Of a stretch of DNA of 9,444 nt, positions 1 to 5,471 are shown in pieces. The DNA lies in contig JBKOWU010000256.1 of NCBI GenBank assembly GCA_046724555.1, positions 1-9,444 on the forward strand. Reading direction: 5' to 3'. A program made the translations under genes and the position numbers. The notes under the pieces were generated by a model, which was given only the letters and a program-made list of their open reading frames with translations, did no database searches and was not told the DNA's origin. The DNA is from JAFAQB01 sp046724555 (GTDB lineage Archaea; Thermoproteota; Nitrososphaeria; Nitrososphaerales; Nitrososphaeraceae). Each line of letters begins with the position of its first letter. Position 1 is the stretch's first letter.

Positions 1-1
1 A

Positions 2-385
2 GAAGAGATTGTCCCATTAGGAGTACATGGTACAATGGTCGCAGTCGACTGGGATTCTTGCGTGGCTGATGGTGCCTGCATCGAGGCATGTCCTGTACAG
101 GTGTTTCAGTGGTACAGAACAGAACAAGATGTCCCTGCTACAGAGGTAGCAAATGCAACAAGCGCCGGCACTGGCAGCACTGTGAAAGAAGAGAGGAAAG
201 ATTATACAGACAAGGCTGACCCGATTAGAGAACATGACTGCATCTGGTGTATGGCTTGCGTCTCCGTATGTCCACCGCAGGCAGTCAAGGTCGATCAATC
301 TAGTCTAGAGTTCCATGAGAAAGCTTCAGGTACATTTAATGAAGAACTTTCAAAAGGTAGTGCTCCTCCACCTCATGCGCATTGA
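2..385 (+). CDS. zfx: Zinc-ferredoxin-type dicluster ferredoxin, 5' end outside window
   Basis: Cytosolic electron carrier of the archaeal Zfx family, which takes electrons from 2-oxoacid oxidoreductases and similar enzymes. The frame is open to the left edge: GVHGT precedes the ATG at 35 and aligns with the family's conserved stretch before cluster I, so the true start lies upstream, perhaps 25 codons. Cluster I reads CVADGAC..CP, with Asp where a fourth Cys would sit; this arrangement in Sulfolobus Zfx gives a [3Fe-4S] centre. Cluster II is CIWCMACVSVCP, a normal [4Fe-4S] motif. The His of GVHG and the Asp of KADP fall where two zinc ligands of Sulfolobus Zfx lie (His34, Asp76 from memory). 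Oddities: the segment between the motifs is about 22 residues longer than I recall for Sulfolobus, and there is a tail of roughly 30 residues ending in PPPHAH. The family call is secure; the redox partner is unknown. Confidence 0.93.
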   Translation, partial: EEIVPLGVHGTMVAVDWDSCVADGACIEACPVQVFQWYRTEQDVPATEVANATSAGTGSTVKEERKDYTDKADPIREHDCIWCMACVSVCPPQAVKVDQSSLEFHEKASGTFNEELSKGSAPPPHAH

Positions 386-396
386 AAAGAGCGCCT

Positions 397-409
397 GTCT
401 TATTTTTTT
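397..409 (+). terminator. T-rich terminator after ferredoxin
   Basis: Seven consecutive T (403-409) begin 18 bases after the ferredoxin stop codon. Archaeal RNA polymerase terminates on T-tracts without needing a hairpin, so this is the likely 3' end of the ferredoxin transcript. Confidence 0.6.
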
Positions 410-441
410 GGTCTATTTCGCATTAAACTTGTAGATAGTTG

Positions 442-448
442 TATAAAC
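442..448 (+). promoter_or_regulatory. Possible TATA box for the 198-aa gene
   Basis: TATAAAC lies 78 bases before the ATG at 526. It would place transcription start near 472 and give a leader of about 50 bases, which is long for this group. No better TATA-like box sits closer to the start codon, so the assignment is tentative. Confidence 0.3.
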
Positions 449-525
449 CCATTAAATATGACAATAATGACGTGAAAGCGAATTTTGAAGTAATAACGCG
501 ATTAGCTCATTGTAGACAACCCTAG

Positions 526-1122
526 ATGGTAGTAGTACTTGACTCATATATGGGGATCTTCATGCCAGAGGATATTGGAGGCCGGCTTTCCAAATTCATG
601 TCTGGTGACAGCTCCTTTCCCTTTATAGAAAAGGATGAGATAATAGGTACTTTTTACTTATTCGGAAGGGAGAAAGGTGTGACAGGTTGTCAGGAGGCAG
701 AAACTGTTGTAGACCTAGCGCGAAGAACAGTACAGAGATCGTCAGGTCATATAACAGTTCTTCGAAATATGGGAAACAAGCTTACTTCTGAGTTTATACG
801 ACAGGAATATACCAAAAGAGCCTTACAAATATCGGTTGAGGTTCAAAATGAACATTCATTCGATACATGCCAACTGGAGAAGCGTATAACAATGGATCCT
901 ACGATCTTGTCTGCATGTTTTGCGCAACACATCGCCTACTACAATCAAGACTATTTTTTTGAGTTACTTGGTCCTTTTGATGAAAATCAGATTCCCAGAC
1001 CTTTGATGCGCAAGCTGAGTGGAAGGATGTTATTAGTGGCGTATAACACTGCAGACCCGCACGCATTACCGTTTCAGAATACACTTCAGCCATTCTTGGA
1101 ATGGATCGGAAAAGCCAGTTAA
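526..1122 (+). CDS. Hypothetical protein, 198 aa
   Basis: I do not recognise this protein. It is 198 residues, looks soluble, and has no signal peptide, clear membrane helix or metal-binding motif. Its four cysteines or so are scattered. Visible pieces are a hydrophobic start (MVVVLDSYMGIFMPEDIG), a mixed helix/strand middle (EAETVVDLARRTVQRSSG, HITVLRNMG) and an aromatic-rich C-terminal half (IAYYNQDYFFELLG, LQPFLEWIG). An in-frame TAG directly before the ATG at 526 rules out a longer protein; ATGs at 550 and 562 are alternative starts, and MPEDIG at 562 is plausible. Length, varied amino-acid use and lack of a competing frame support real coding. It follows the ferredoxin in the same direction, but a T7 tract and a 140-base gap argue against an operon. 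It converges on the helicase gene. Confidence 0.72.
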   Translation: MVVVLDSYMGIFMPEDIGGRLSKFMSGDSSFPFIEKDEIIGTFYLFGREKGVTGCQEAETVVDLARRTVQRSSGHITVLRNMGNKLTSEFIRQEYTKRALQISVEVQNEHSFDTCQLEKRITMDPTILSACFAQHIAYYNQDYFFELLGPFDENQIPRPLMRKLSGRMLLVAYNTADPHALPFQNTLQPFLEWIGKAS

Positions 1123-1212
1123 ACAATTTTTTAGCCGACCAACATATTTAACTTGAAATATAGCTTTAGCGAACAATATTATGTGCTGACTTGGCTGTGA
1201 TGCAAAACATGT

Positions 1213-1240
1213 ACTAGGATTCCTTTCCCTAGTCTTTTTT
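1213..1240 (+). terminator. Stem-loop plus U-tract after the 198-aa gene
   Basis: ACTAGG (1213-1218) and CCTAGT (1228-1233) form a 6-bp stem with a 9-base loop, followed one base later by six T (1235-1240). It looks like an intrinsic terminator for the plus-strand gene ending about 90 bases earlier. A first T6 tract at 1127-1132, five bases after the stop codon, may already terminate part of the transcripts. Confidence 0.45.
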
Positions 1241-1402
1241 CGCTTCGTCTTTGGATTGTGACTGATGGCTAGATAGTGCGTTAAAACTGAAAAGATACGT
1301 CGCGCCCCAAATATTTATTGAATACTCTACTCCATAGTAAGGAATAGACAACCTTGGGTATGCGTGGTTTGGTCTATGTGTAGGCAAGGGATCATATTGA
1401 TC

Positions 1403-1433
1403 TCGATCTATCAATTTTTCGATCTATCAATTT
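1403..1433. repeat. 15-bp tandem direct repeat, period 16
   Basis: TCGATCTATCAATTT occurs at 1403-1417 and identically at 1419-1433, separated by one T. Just before it, ATTGAT at 1397-1402 can pair with ATCAAT in the first copy. The repeat lies in the convergent intergenic region, about 35 bases past the helicase stop codon. Two copies at near helical spacing could bind a protein, or could be simple slippage; no function is assigned. Confidence 0.8.
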
Positions 1434-1467
1434 GTCCTCTAATATTTCACACATCTAATAAAGACAT

Positions 1468-2865
1468 TTAAAAAAAGTATTCATCTAAGTTTCGATAAAG
1501 TTGCGGTTTTCTTATGCCGCTTGTATTCAAGCGCTCTTCCATTGAAAGGTCTTCAGGACCCGTGTCTGCAGCTCTTCTAACTCTCTTGAGCGTGCTGACG
1601 TCTTGAGTATCAGATAAATATACATTATATATCAAAGCATTTTCTTTTCCCTCGGAATTTCTAATAATTCTACCTATTCTCTGCACTATTTGGTTCATGT
1701 TAGATGTTGATGCTAATATTACAGCTACTCTAACCTCAGGTACGTCATACCCAATTTCCAATGTATGTACCGAAAGTAATGCAAAGAATTCTCTTCCCCA
1801 TTCGGACAGTATCTTCAACCTTTCACCTGATTTTAATTTGGCAGAGATTATCTCTGAGTTTATTCCTTTACTATGCAGCATTTCTTGCAATCTTTGAATT
1901 GACTCTATTGTTTCGCTAAATATCATTATTCGTTCTGAAGGATGTTTTTTTGTTATAACCTCTGTCGCTGCTGCTAGCTTGTTCTGCGCACAACTCATGA
2001 GCTTTTTTCTGTCTTTTACGTTAGCAAACCATGCTCTTGCTAGGGCTGCTATATGTCCCCTCTTCGTTAGGAATGATGAAATCGATTTCGGATCTGACGT
2101 CTTAAGATAGGCCGAAATACTTCTAATTTTCCTAGAGTATTCATCATGCATCTTCTTCTCCTCATATGTAAGGTGAACCTTTACTGGAACAACAACTGGC
2201 TTTGCTAATCTTTTGTCTCTTACTGCTTCCTTTATCATATATTTTTTAACTGGTGGCATTAGTGATAGAACTGTCTCGTACCTAGGATCTTGTTCGTCTA
2301 TAGTTGCAGTCAGGCCAAGTAGGTATATCTTTGGGTTGTCGCATTTTTTTATAGTATCAAAGATCGTACTGAGGCTGATCGCGGTGTTGCTTACCAAGTG
2401 CATCTCATCAAAGACAATCATATCGGCATTGCGGATGAGATGAGCATTATTTACTGCACTTTGATAGGTACTTATAGTGATCTCGCGCGGTTCTTTCCTC
2501 TCTCCAAAATATGCACCTACATGCTCTTTAGGAACACCATATTTCAAGAGCCTTTGAATATTTTGTTCAACCAGCACGATGCGCGGGACCAAAAAGAGGA
2601 TGGTAAAGGAGCTCCCAGGAAGATCGATTGCTGCTCTTCTTGCACATTCAAATGCTATTTCTGTCTTTCCGGTTCCTGTGCTGTAAATGATGGACCCATT
2701 ATATCCGTTCATGATCCACTGATCGACTGCATCAAGCTGATCCTTGGTAAGTCTGAATGGAAATCTTATCTTTGATATTGCCGCGCTTGGAATTCTCTCT
2801 TTAGACATCGGTGTTGGAATATTATGTGAAGCACTTCCAGTGTTTTCTGCCTTTTGATCTGCCAT
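1468..2865 (-). CDS. XPB-like superfamily 2 DNA/RNA helicase, 465 aa
   Basis: ATP-dependent superfamily 2 helicase or translocase of the XPB/Rad25-like or type III restriction-like group, probably acting on DNA in repair or transcription. Numbered from the ATG at 2865: Q-motif-like FRLTKDQ about 37-43, Walker A STGTGKT 62-68, motif II DEMH 153-156, motif III TAT 186-188, motif V region near EIGYDVPE about 370-378, and motif VI QRIGRIIR 395-402. The two RecA domains are joined by a charged helical linker (about 212-312), as in XPB-like enzymes. The N-terminal damage-recognition domain of archaeal XPB is not apparent; only about 35 low-complexity residues precede the core. The frame extends upstream to a TTG at 2949 and an ATG at 2919. 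I prefer 2865 because a TATA-like box lies 21-28 bases before it, as expected for a leaderless mRNA. Partners and substrate are unknown. Confidence 0.88.
   Translation of the reverse strand: MADQKAENTGSASHNIPTPMSKERIPSAAISKIRFPFRLTKDQLDAVDQWIMNGYNGSIIYSTGTGKTEIAFECARRAAIDLPGSSFTILFLVPRIVLVEQNIQRLLKYGVPKEHVGAYFGERKEPREITISTYQSAVNNAHLIRNADMIVFDEMHLVSNTAISLSTIFDTIKKCDNPKIYLLGLTATIDEQDPRYETVLSLMPPVKKYMIKEAVRDKRLAKPVVVPVKVHLTYEEKKMHDEYSRKIRSISAYLKTSDPKSISSFLTKRGHIAALARAWFANVKDRKKLMSCAQNKLAAATEVITKKHPSERIMIFSETIESIQRLQEMLHSKGINSEIISAKLKSGERLKILSEWGREFFALLSVHTLEIGYDVPEVRVAVILASTSNMNQIVQRIGRIIRNSEGKENALIYNVYLSDTQDVSTLKRVRRAADTGPEDLSMEERLNTSGIRKPQLYRNLDEYFF
1470..1476 (-). terminator. T7 tract at the helicase stop codon
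   Basis: On the minus strand seven T run through the last two codons (Phe-Phe) and into the TAA stop. Further T-rich sequence follows (GTCTTTATTAG). Termination probably occurs at or just after the stop codon, though a tract inside the coding end could also cut the message short. Confidence 0.35.
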
Positions 2866-2885
2866 AGTATGCTGTATCTCAATAT

Positions 2886-2893
2886 GATATTTA
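2886..2893 (-). promoter_or_regulatory. TATA-like box for the helicase gene
   Basis: The minus strand reads TAAATATC 21-28 bases before the ATG at 2865, the spacing expected when transcription begins at the start codon. It lies inside the longer possible reading frame, which favours the shorter protein. A second T/A-rich box (TTTTAATGG, about 2966-2974) could serve an upstream start. Confidence 0.45.
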
Positions 2894-2949
2894 CAATCAA
2901 CTTCAAAAATGTTCTGCATCGATTCTGAGATAGCAAACGAAAGATGCAA

Positions 2950-3521
2950 TAAAATCTTTTTCCATTAAAATGTCAGAAATCTGGCGCAACCCAAAGCTCT
3001 ACTCTACATCATATAAGTGTGACATAAAGCGAGTATCTTTAACGCATCCTTCCTGCAGCTTGTTAAGCACGAATAACGAAACATTCTCTGATATCCTATA
3101 TCTTCAAGGGAAGTTAAACATGACGTATAGCAAGTTAGATTTACTAAAATAAGCATAATGACTTGTACTGCTTCCTTGCGATATTACCCCCTGATCTATG
3201 GCGAGTTAGTCAGACAAATGCTCTTAGACATTAAAATAACCATGATATTTCTAAACAAGCAAAGCGATAAGCAGAAAGAAGGCATGATCTAATAGCCTCT
3301 TGAAACCTTACGGTAATTTACCTTCTGATTGTATTGTTTCCTTCTCATCACCTGCTGAATGCGAAGATAGCACCTACACATATTAGTTATTGCCTATCGT
3401 TAGCAATTGTAGCAATTACATGTACATGGATTGATTTCTAACGCAGTCTACCTATGGTCGAAAATGTCTGTGACCGATTCAATGTATGGCTGATGAACGT
3501 CCTTAAGATAATTTTAAACCC
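2950..3521. other. Gene-poor region between the helicase and the 85-aa gene
   Basis: No supported gene is seen in about 570 bases. The plus-strand frame 2970-3152 (60 codons, ATG start) has no recognisable motif and no well-placed TATA box. Small symmetrical elements are present: GGTAATTTACC at 3312-3322, the pair of TAGCAATT at 3401-3408 and 3410-3417, and TACATGTA at 3417-3424. None has an assignable role. The region could hold an unrecognised small RNA or long regulatory DNA upstream of the 85-aa gene. Confidence 0.5.
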
Positions 3522-3528
3522 TATAAAT
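3522..3528 (+). promoter_or_regulatory. TATA box of the 85-aa gene
   Basis: TATAAAT lies 31-37 bases before the ATG at 3559, preceded by the T/A-rich TTTTAAACC. It predicts transcription start near 3550 and a leader of only several bases. GAGG at 3549-3552, six bases before the ATG, could act as a ribosome binding site only if it is included in the transcript. Confidence 0.55.
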
Positions 3529-3558
3529 TGTAGGTCGTGCTATATATTGAGGAACAAT

Positions 3559-3816
3559 ATGAGTCAAAACCTTAATCGAAACGAAAATCACAGCTCTGGA
3601 AATCAAGAACAGTCAGCGAGCCAGTGGTCTCAAATAATAGGACAAGTAATGGAAAAACTGATGGGTACCAATGTGTCGACTACAATAAGTTTTGACAACC
3701 TTGAGGTCGACGTGCCAAAAGCACAAGGACCTGGTGGCAGAGATCTAGGAGGAGCAAAATGGACAGTTAATGGAAAAATTATATGGACCTCAGAAGGCCA
3801 CAAAACAACAGGATAG
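3559..3816 (+). CDS. Small hypothetical protein, 85 aa
   Basis: Family not recognised. The first 22 residues are polar and rich in Asn, Gln and Ser, probably disordered. A predicted amphipathic helix follows (SQWSQIIGQVMEKLMG, about 21-36), then an apparently beta-rich half with STTISFDNLEVDVPKAQ and a glycine-rich turn GPGGRDLGGAKW leading into TVNGKIIWTSEG. There are no cysteines and no membrane segment. The frame extends upstream to 3454, but that part crosses the TATA box and reads like non-coding sequence, so MSQNLN at 3559 is preferred. The gene stands alone with its own promoter, far from any plus-strand upstream neighbour. The orderly helix-then-strand pattern argues against a chance frame. 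Function unknown; a small binding or adaptor role is only a guess. Confidence 0.68.
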   Translation: MSQNLNRNENHSSGNQEQSASQWSQIIGQVMEKLMGTNVSTTISFDNLEVDVPKAQGPGGRDLGGAKWTVNGKIIWTSEGHKTTG

Positions 3817-4085
3817 AACACAAGACGATCAACAGATAATCAATATTTCTGACGCCTTCTAATACCTAACAGAGCTGGGTGTGGCGCAGAATGCTAAATA
3901 TTTCTCTTAACTATTTCTTTTTACGTTTTATTAGCACATATCTCTTACATTGTAAATTATTTGCACGACAAGATCGTGCTTTTAACTTTCAAGTATCTCT
4001 TTCCAGTTGAGAGTTAACCTCATACAAAACACATGGTCATTAAGATACAAGAGCAACCCTGCATGTCATGTCAAGCTGCAGTTTA
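3817..4085. other. Intergenic region after the 85-aa gene
   Basis: About 270 bases (320 to the next start codon) hold no convincing gene on either strand. The features seen are T-rich tracts near 3918-3930 and the hairpin at 3963-3979. Confidence 0.5.
3963..3983 (+). terminator. Perfect 6-bp hairpin followed by T4
   Basis: GCACGA (3963-3968) and TCGTGC (3974-3979) pair perfectly around a 5-base loop (CAAGA), followed by TTTT (3980-3983). It stands about 150 bases past the 85-aa gene stop. It could be that gene's terminator, the end of an unannotated small RNA, or a protein-binding inverted repeat. An earlier T5 run near 3918 is another possible end of transcription. Confidence 0.4.
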
Positions 4086-4093
4086 TTTATAAG
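4086..4093 (+). promoter_or_regulatory. TATA box of the M23-like peptidase gene
   Basis: TTTATAAG, in the context GTTTATTTATAAG, lies 44-51 bases before the ATG at 4137 and predicts a leader of about 20 bases. A second A/T-rich box, TTTAAATT at 4114-4121, is too close to the start codon to be the main element. Confidence 0.5.
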
Positions 4094-4136
4094 ATGTTAT
4101 CGTATCTACACTGTTTAAATTCGAGATATTTTCAGA

Positions 4137-4586
4137 ATGAATGCTTCCAATAAATACGGTTTACCTGTCCCGCGCAATGCTTTAGAACGGATAGACAGAA
4201 CTTCATCTCCTGCTCACATTGGCAAGCTTAGAAATGCGATTGATTTCATAGTTCCTAAAAATACGTCAATACTTGCAGCCGCAGAAGGCTTAGTGACATT
4301 GGTCAAAGACGACTCCGACATCGGAGGTCCAGACCCTTCCTACTGGGTTTACAGCAATTTTATTGCAATTAGGCATTTGAACTCCGAGTTCACTAGGTAT
4401 GATCATTTGGACTATCGTAGTTCAAACGTCCGCGTTGGACACTATGTGCATAAGGGCCAAGTCCTGGGTAAAGTGGGCCTGACTGGCTACACATACCTTC
4501 CTCACTTGCATTTCCAGGTATTTATAATTACAGGGCCGAATGTTTGGATTGATTATGAGACGTTGGAAATTGAGGAATTTGATTAA
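4137..4586 (+). CDS. LytM/M23-like metallopeptidase domain protein, 149 aa
   Basis: Single-domain member of the LytM/M23 zinc endopeptidase fold, which in bacteria cuts peptidoglycan cross-links. Visible signature: H27-x-G then NAIDF with D36, the usual PKNTSILAAAEGLVTLV strand pair (40-56), YDHL with H90, HKGQVLGKVGLTG (105-117), and PHLHFQV with H123 and H125. D36 and H125 match zinc ligands, and H90 and H123 the catalytic histidines. The first ligand is not in the classic H-x3-D position; H27, nine residues before D36, resembles the H-x-G...A-x-D-F layout of a subfamily, which I recall rather than verified. There is no signal peptide or membrane helix, so the protein appears cytoplasmic. 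Archaea of this group have no murein, so the natural substrate is unknown; a different glycan or peptide, or a transferred anti-bacterial enzyme, are both possible. It converges on the C2H2 gene. Confidence 0.88.
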   Translation: MNASNKYGLPVPRNALERIDRTSSPAHIGKLRNAIDFIVPKNTSILAAAEGLVTLVKDDSDIGGPDPSYWVYSNFIAIRHLNSEFTRYDHLDYRSSNVRVGHYVHKGQVLGKVGLTGYTYLPHLHFQVFIITGPNVWIDYETLEIEEFD

Positions 4587-4664
4587 ACTGCTCAACCCAG
4601 TTGAATATAATTAACGATCGTTTCCCATTTCCAGCTTATGGAATGAATCTATTTGATCGAGGAT

Positions 4665-4724
4665 ATGTATGAACTCAATGATCAGCCTGGCAGTCAATAT
4701 CTCTTCCCATTGGATATGCGATAA
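4665..4724 (+). other. Micro reading frame in convergent gap, doubtful
   Basis: An ATG-started frame of 19 codons (MYELNDQPGSQYLFPLDMR) lies 78 bases past the peptidase gene and is open a few codons further upstream. The residues look protein-like, but there is no promoter and no family match. It may be a gene remnant or chance; otherwise the gap 4587-4826 holds nothing recognisable. Confidence 0.15.
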
Positions 4725-4778
4725 TTAACAGGCGACTTCTTTCAACAAGTTGGCAACACTTAGTATTTCAGGTGAGAT

Positions 4779-4784
4779 AAAAAA
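4779..4784 (-). terminator. T6 terminator of the C2H2 gene
   Basis: On the minus strand six T follow the C2H2 stop codon by about 43 bases, flanked by GAGAT (4774-4778) and ATCTC (4794-4798), which could pair. This is a reasonable archaeal termination site. Confidence 0.4.
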
Positions 4785-4826
4785 CATATTTTCATCTCCA
4801 CGTAGTTTCAATAATCGCATTTCTTA

Positions 4827-5033
4827 CTAGTATGAGTGGTATTCTAGCTTGTGAAGTTTTAGCTCCTTCAGATTGGCAACCAGCTTGTTGCACTTTTCAC
4901 ACTTCCATTGAGAGGCTCTTGCTTCCTCGTATGTATGATATGTTCCATCTTTACCCTCATATTTCCTTGTTTTAAAATTGTATATGAATGGATTATAACT
5001 CACCTTATACTTTAGCTTGGTAGCGTCCTTCAT
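4827..5033 (-). CDS. Small C2H2 zinc-finger protein, 68 aa
   Basis: A 68-residue basic protein ending in one classical C2H2 finger: C45-x2-C48-x12-H61-x4-H66, with leucines between the second Cys and first His as in the canonical fold (CEKCNKLVANLKELKLHKLEYH). The N-terminal 40 residues are rich in Lys and Tyr (KLKYKVSYNPFIYNFKTRKYEGKDG) and may form a small beta sheet. Single-finger proteins of this size are common in archaea and are presumed to bind nucleic acid or protein, but few have known roles. The ATG at 5033 has a TATA-like box 22-29 bases upstream, supporting a leaderless message from this start. The gene is monocistronic and converges on the peptidase gene. No target can be read from the sequence. 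Confidence 0.82.
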   Translation of the reverse strand: MKDATKLKYKVSYNPFIYNFKTRKYEGKDGTYHTYEEARASQWKCEKCNKLVANLKELKLHKLEYHSY

Positions 5034-5054
5034 GTATATGTATTTGGAAAGAGC

Positions 5055-5062
5055 ATATTAAA
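5055..5062 (-). promoter_or_regulatory. TATA box of the C2H2 gene
   Basis: The minus strand reads TTTAATAT (within TTTTTAATATG) 22-29 bases before the ATG at 5033, the spacing typical of leaderless archaeal mRNAs. Confidence 0.55.
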
Positions 5063-5091
5063 AACCACTACGTCAGTTCATTAAATAATAT

Positions 5092-5105
5092 TATTTTATA
5101 AAATA
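5092..5105. promoter_or_regulatory. 14-bp perfect A/T palindrome, possible bidirectional TATA
   Basis: TATTTTATAAAATA is a perfect palindrome in the region between the C2H2 and alcohol dehydrogenase genes. It would work as a TATA box in either direction. On the plus strand no convincing gene follows: the ATG at 5124 is closed after three codons, and the frame from TTG at 5135 to 5320 is unconvincing. On the minus strand it lies about 60 bases before the C2H2 start. Confidence 0.4.
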
Positions 5106-5332
5106 GAGTATTGCTTTTTCTTATGATTCAATAATTGACTCTACTTCTTGAACATTACTATGTGGGTAATATTCAGAACTTTCATAAAAAGACAAAAAAC
5201 TATACTGGTCGCACAAAGGCAAAACAAGTAAAGAGAGCAGCCGCTATTGTTGTCACAATGAACTATCATACGCATAGAGAAATACAGGAGCACAACTGTC
5301 CTGCGATTACATCCTCTTAAAATGAGTTAAAC

Positions 5333-5356
5333 ATTGACGACAAGCTTGTCAGCAAT
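5333..5356. repeat. 24-bp inverted repeat upstream of adh
   Basis: The centre GACAAGCTTGTC (5339-5350) is a perfect 12-bp palindrome. Outside it ATTG (5333-5336) and CAAT (5353-5356) continue the symmetry after two mismatched positions, so 10 of 12 positions per arm match. It lies about 90 bases upstream of the adh TATA box. A dimeric regulator site is the natural reading; a hairpin at the end of a short transcript is the alternative. Confidence 0.6.
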
Positions 5357-5412
5357 AAACTCACTTTAGCCTCCCCGTGATTTATAAATTCGAATAATAT
5401 CGCAATTGTAAG

Positions 5413-5452
5413 CTAGCTATAGCAGAAATGCAATTAAATAGTTATTTATATG
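5413..5452 (+). promoter_or_regulatory. adh promoter region with upstream palindromes
   Basis: TTTATATG (5445-5452) lies 20-27 bases before the ATG at 5472, as for a leaderless mRNA; the same 8-mer precedes amoC. Upstream, CTAGCTATAG (5413-5422) includes parts of two overlapping palindromes and recurs before the HTH-CBS gene at 8191-8200. It could be a regulator site next to the core promoter. Confidence 0.55.
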
Positions 5453-5471
5453 TTATAGAAATAGCTCTTAC

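Larger units (their letters stand above)
1123..1467. other. Convergent intergenic region, 345 bp
   Basis: This region separates the plus-strand 198-aa gene from the minus-strand helicase gene. It holds the T6 tract at 1127-1132, the stem-loop terminator at 1213-1240 and the tandem repeat at 1403-1433. The only sizeable reading frame (minus strand, 1229-1414) would start with TTG and shows no family signature, so I regard the region as non-coding. Confidence 0.6.
5034..5441. other. Divergent intergenic region, C2H2 to adh
   Basis: About 400 bases between divergent genes without a supported gene. It contains the C2H2 TATA box, the A/T palindrome at 5092-5105, a long inverted repeat at 5333-5356, and the overlapping palindromes AGCTAGCT (5411-5418) and GCTATAGC (5416-5423) close to the adh promoter. 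A 61-codon plus-strand frame (5135-5320, TTG start, rich in Lys, Thr and His) cannot be ruled out, but nothing supports it. Confidence 0.5.

Noticed and set aside
899..1126. Minus-strand frame inside the 198-aa gene
   Set aside because: Shadow of the plus-strand gene; shorter and without motifs.
1184..1265. Possible C/D box guide RNA (TGATG and CTGA motifs)
   Set aside because: The C box lacks the full RTGATGA consensus and the box spacing is too long.
1229..1414. Minus-strand 61-codon frame
   Set aside because: TTG start inside the tandem repeat, overlap with the stem-loop terminator, and no motif or promoter.
2213..2775. Plus-strand frames inside the helicase gene
   Set aside because: They are antisense to the conserved helicase motifs and have no protein family features of their own.
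2866..2950. Longer helicase start at TTG 2949 (or ATG 2919)
   Set aside because: The added residues have no family support, the TTG start is weak, and a TATA-like box sits 21-28 bases before the ATG at 2865. The ATG at 2919 remains possible.
2970..3152. Plus-strand 60-codon frame divergent from the helicase
   Set aside because: No recognisable motif and no TATA box at a suitable distance; the composition looks like intergenic DNA. A real small protein cannot be excluded.
5135..5320. Plus-strand 61-codon frame after the A/T palindrome
   Set aside because: TTG start, low-complexity Lys/Thr/His-rich product and no homologue recognised.
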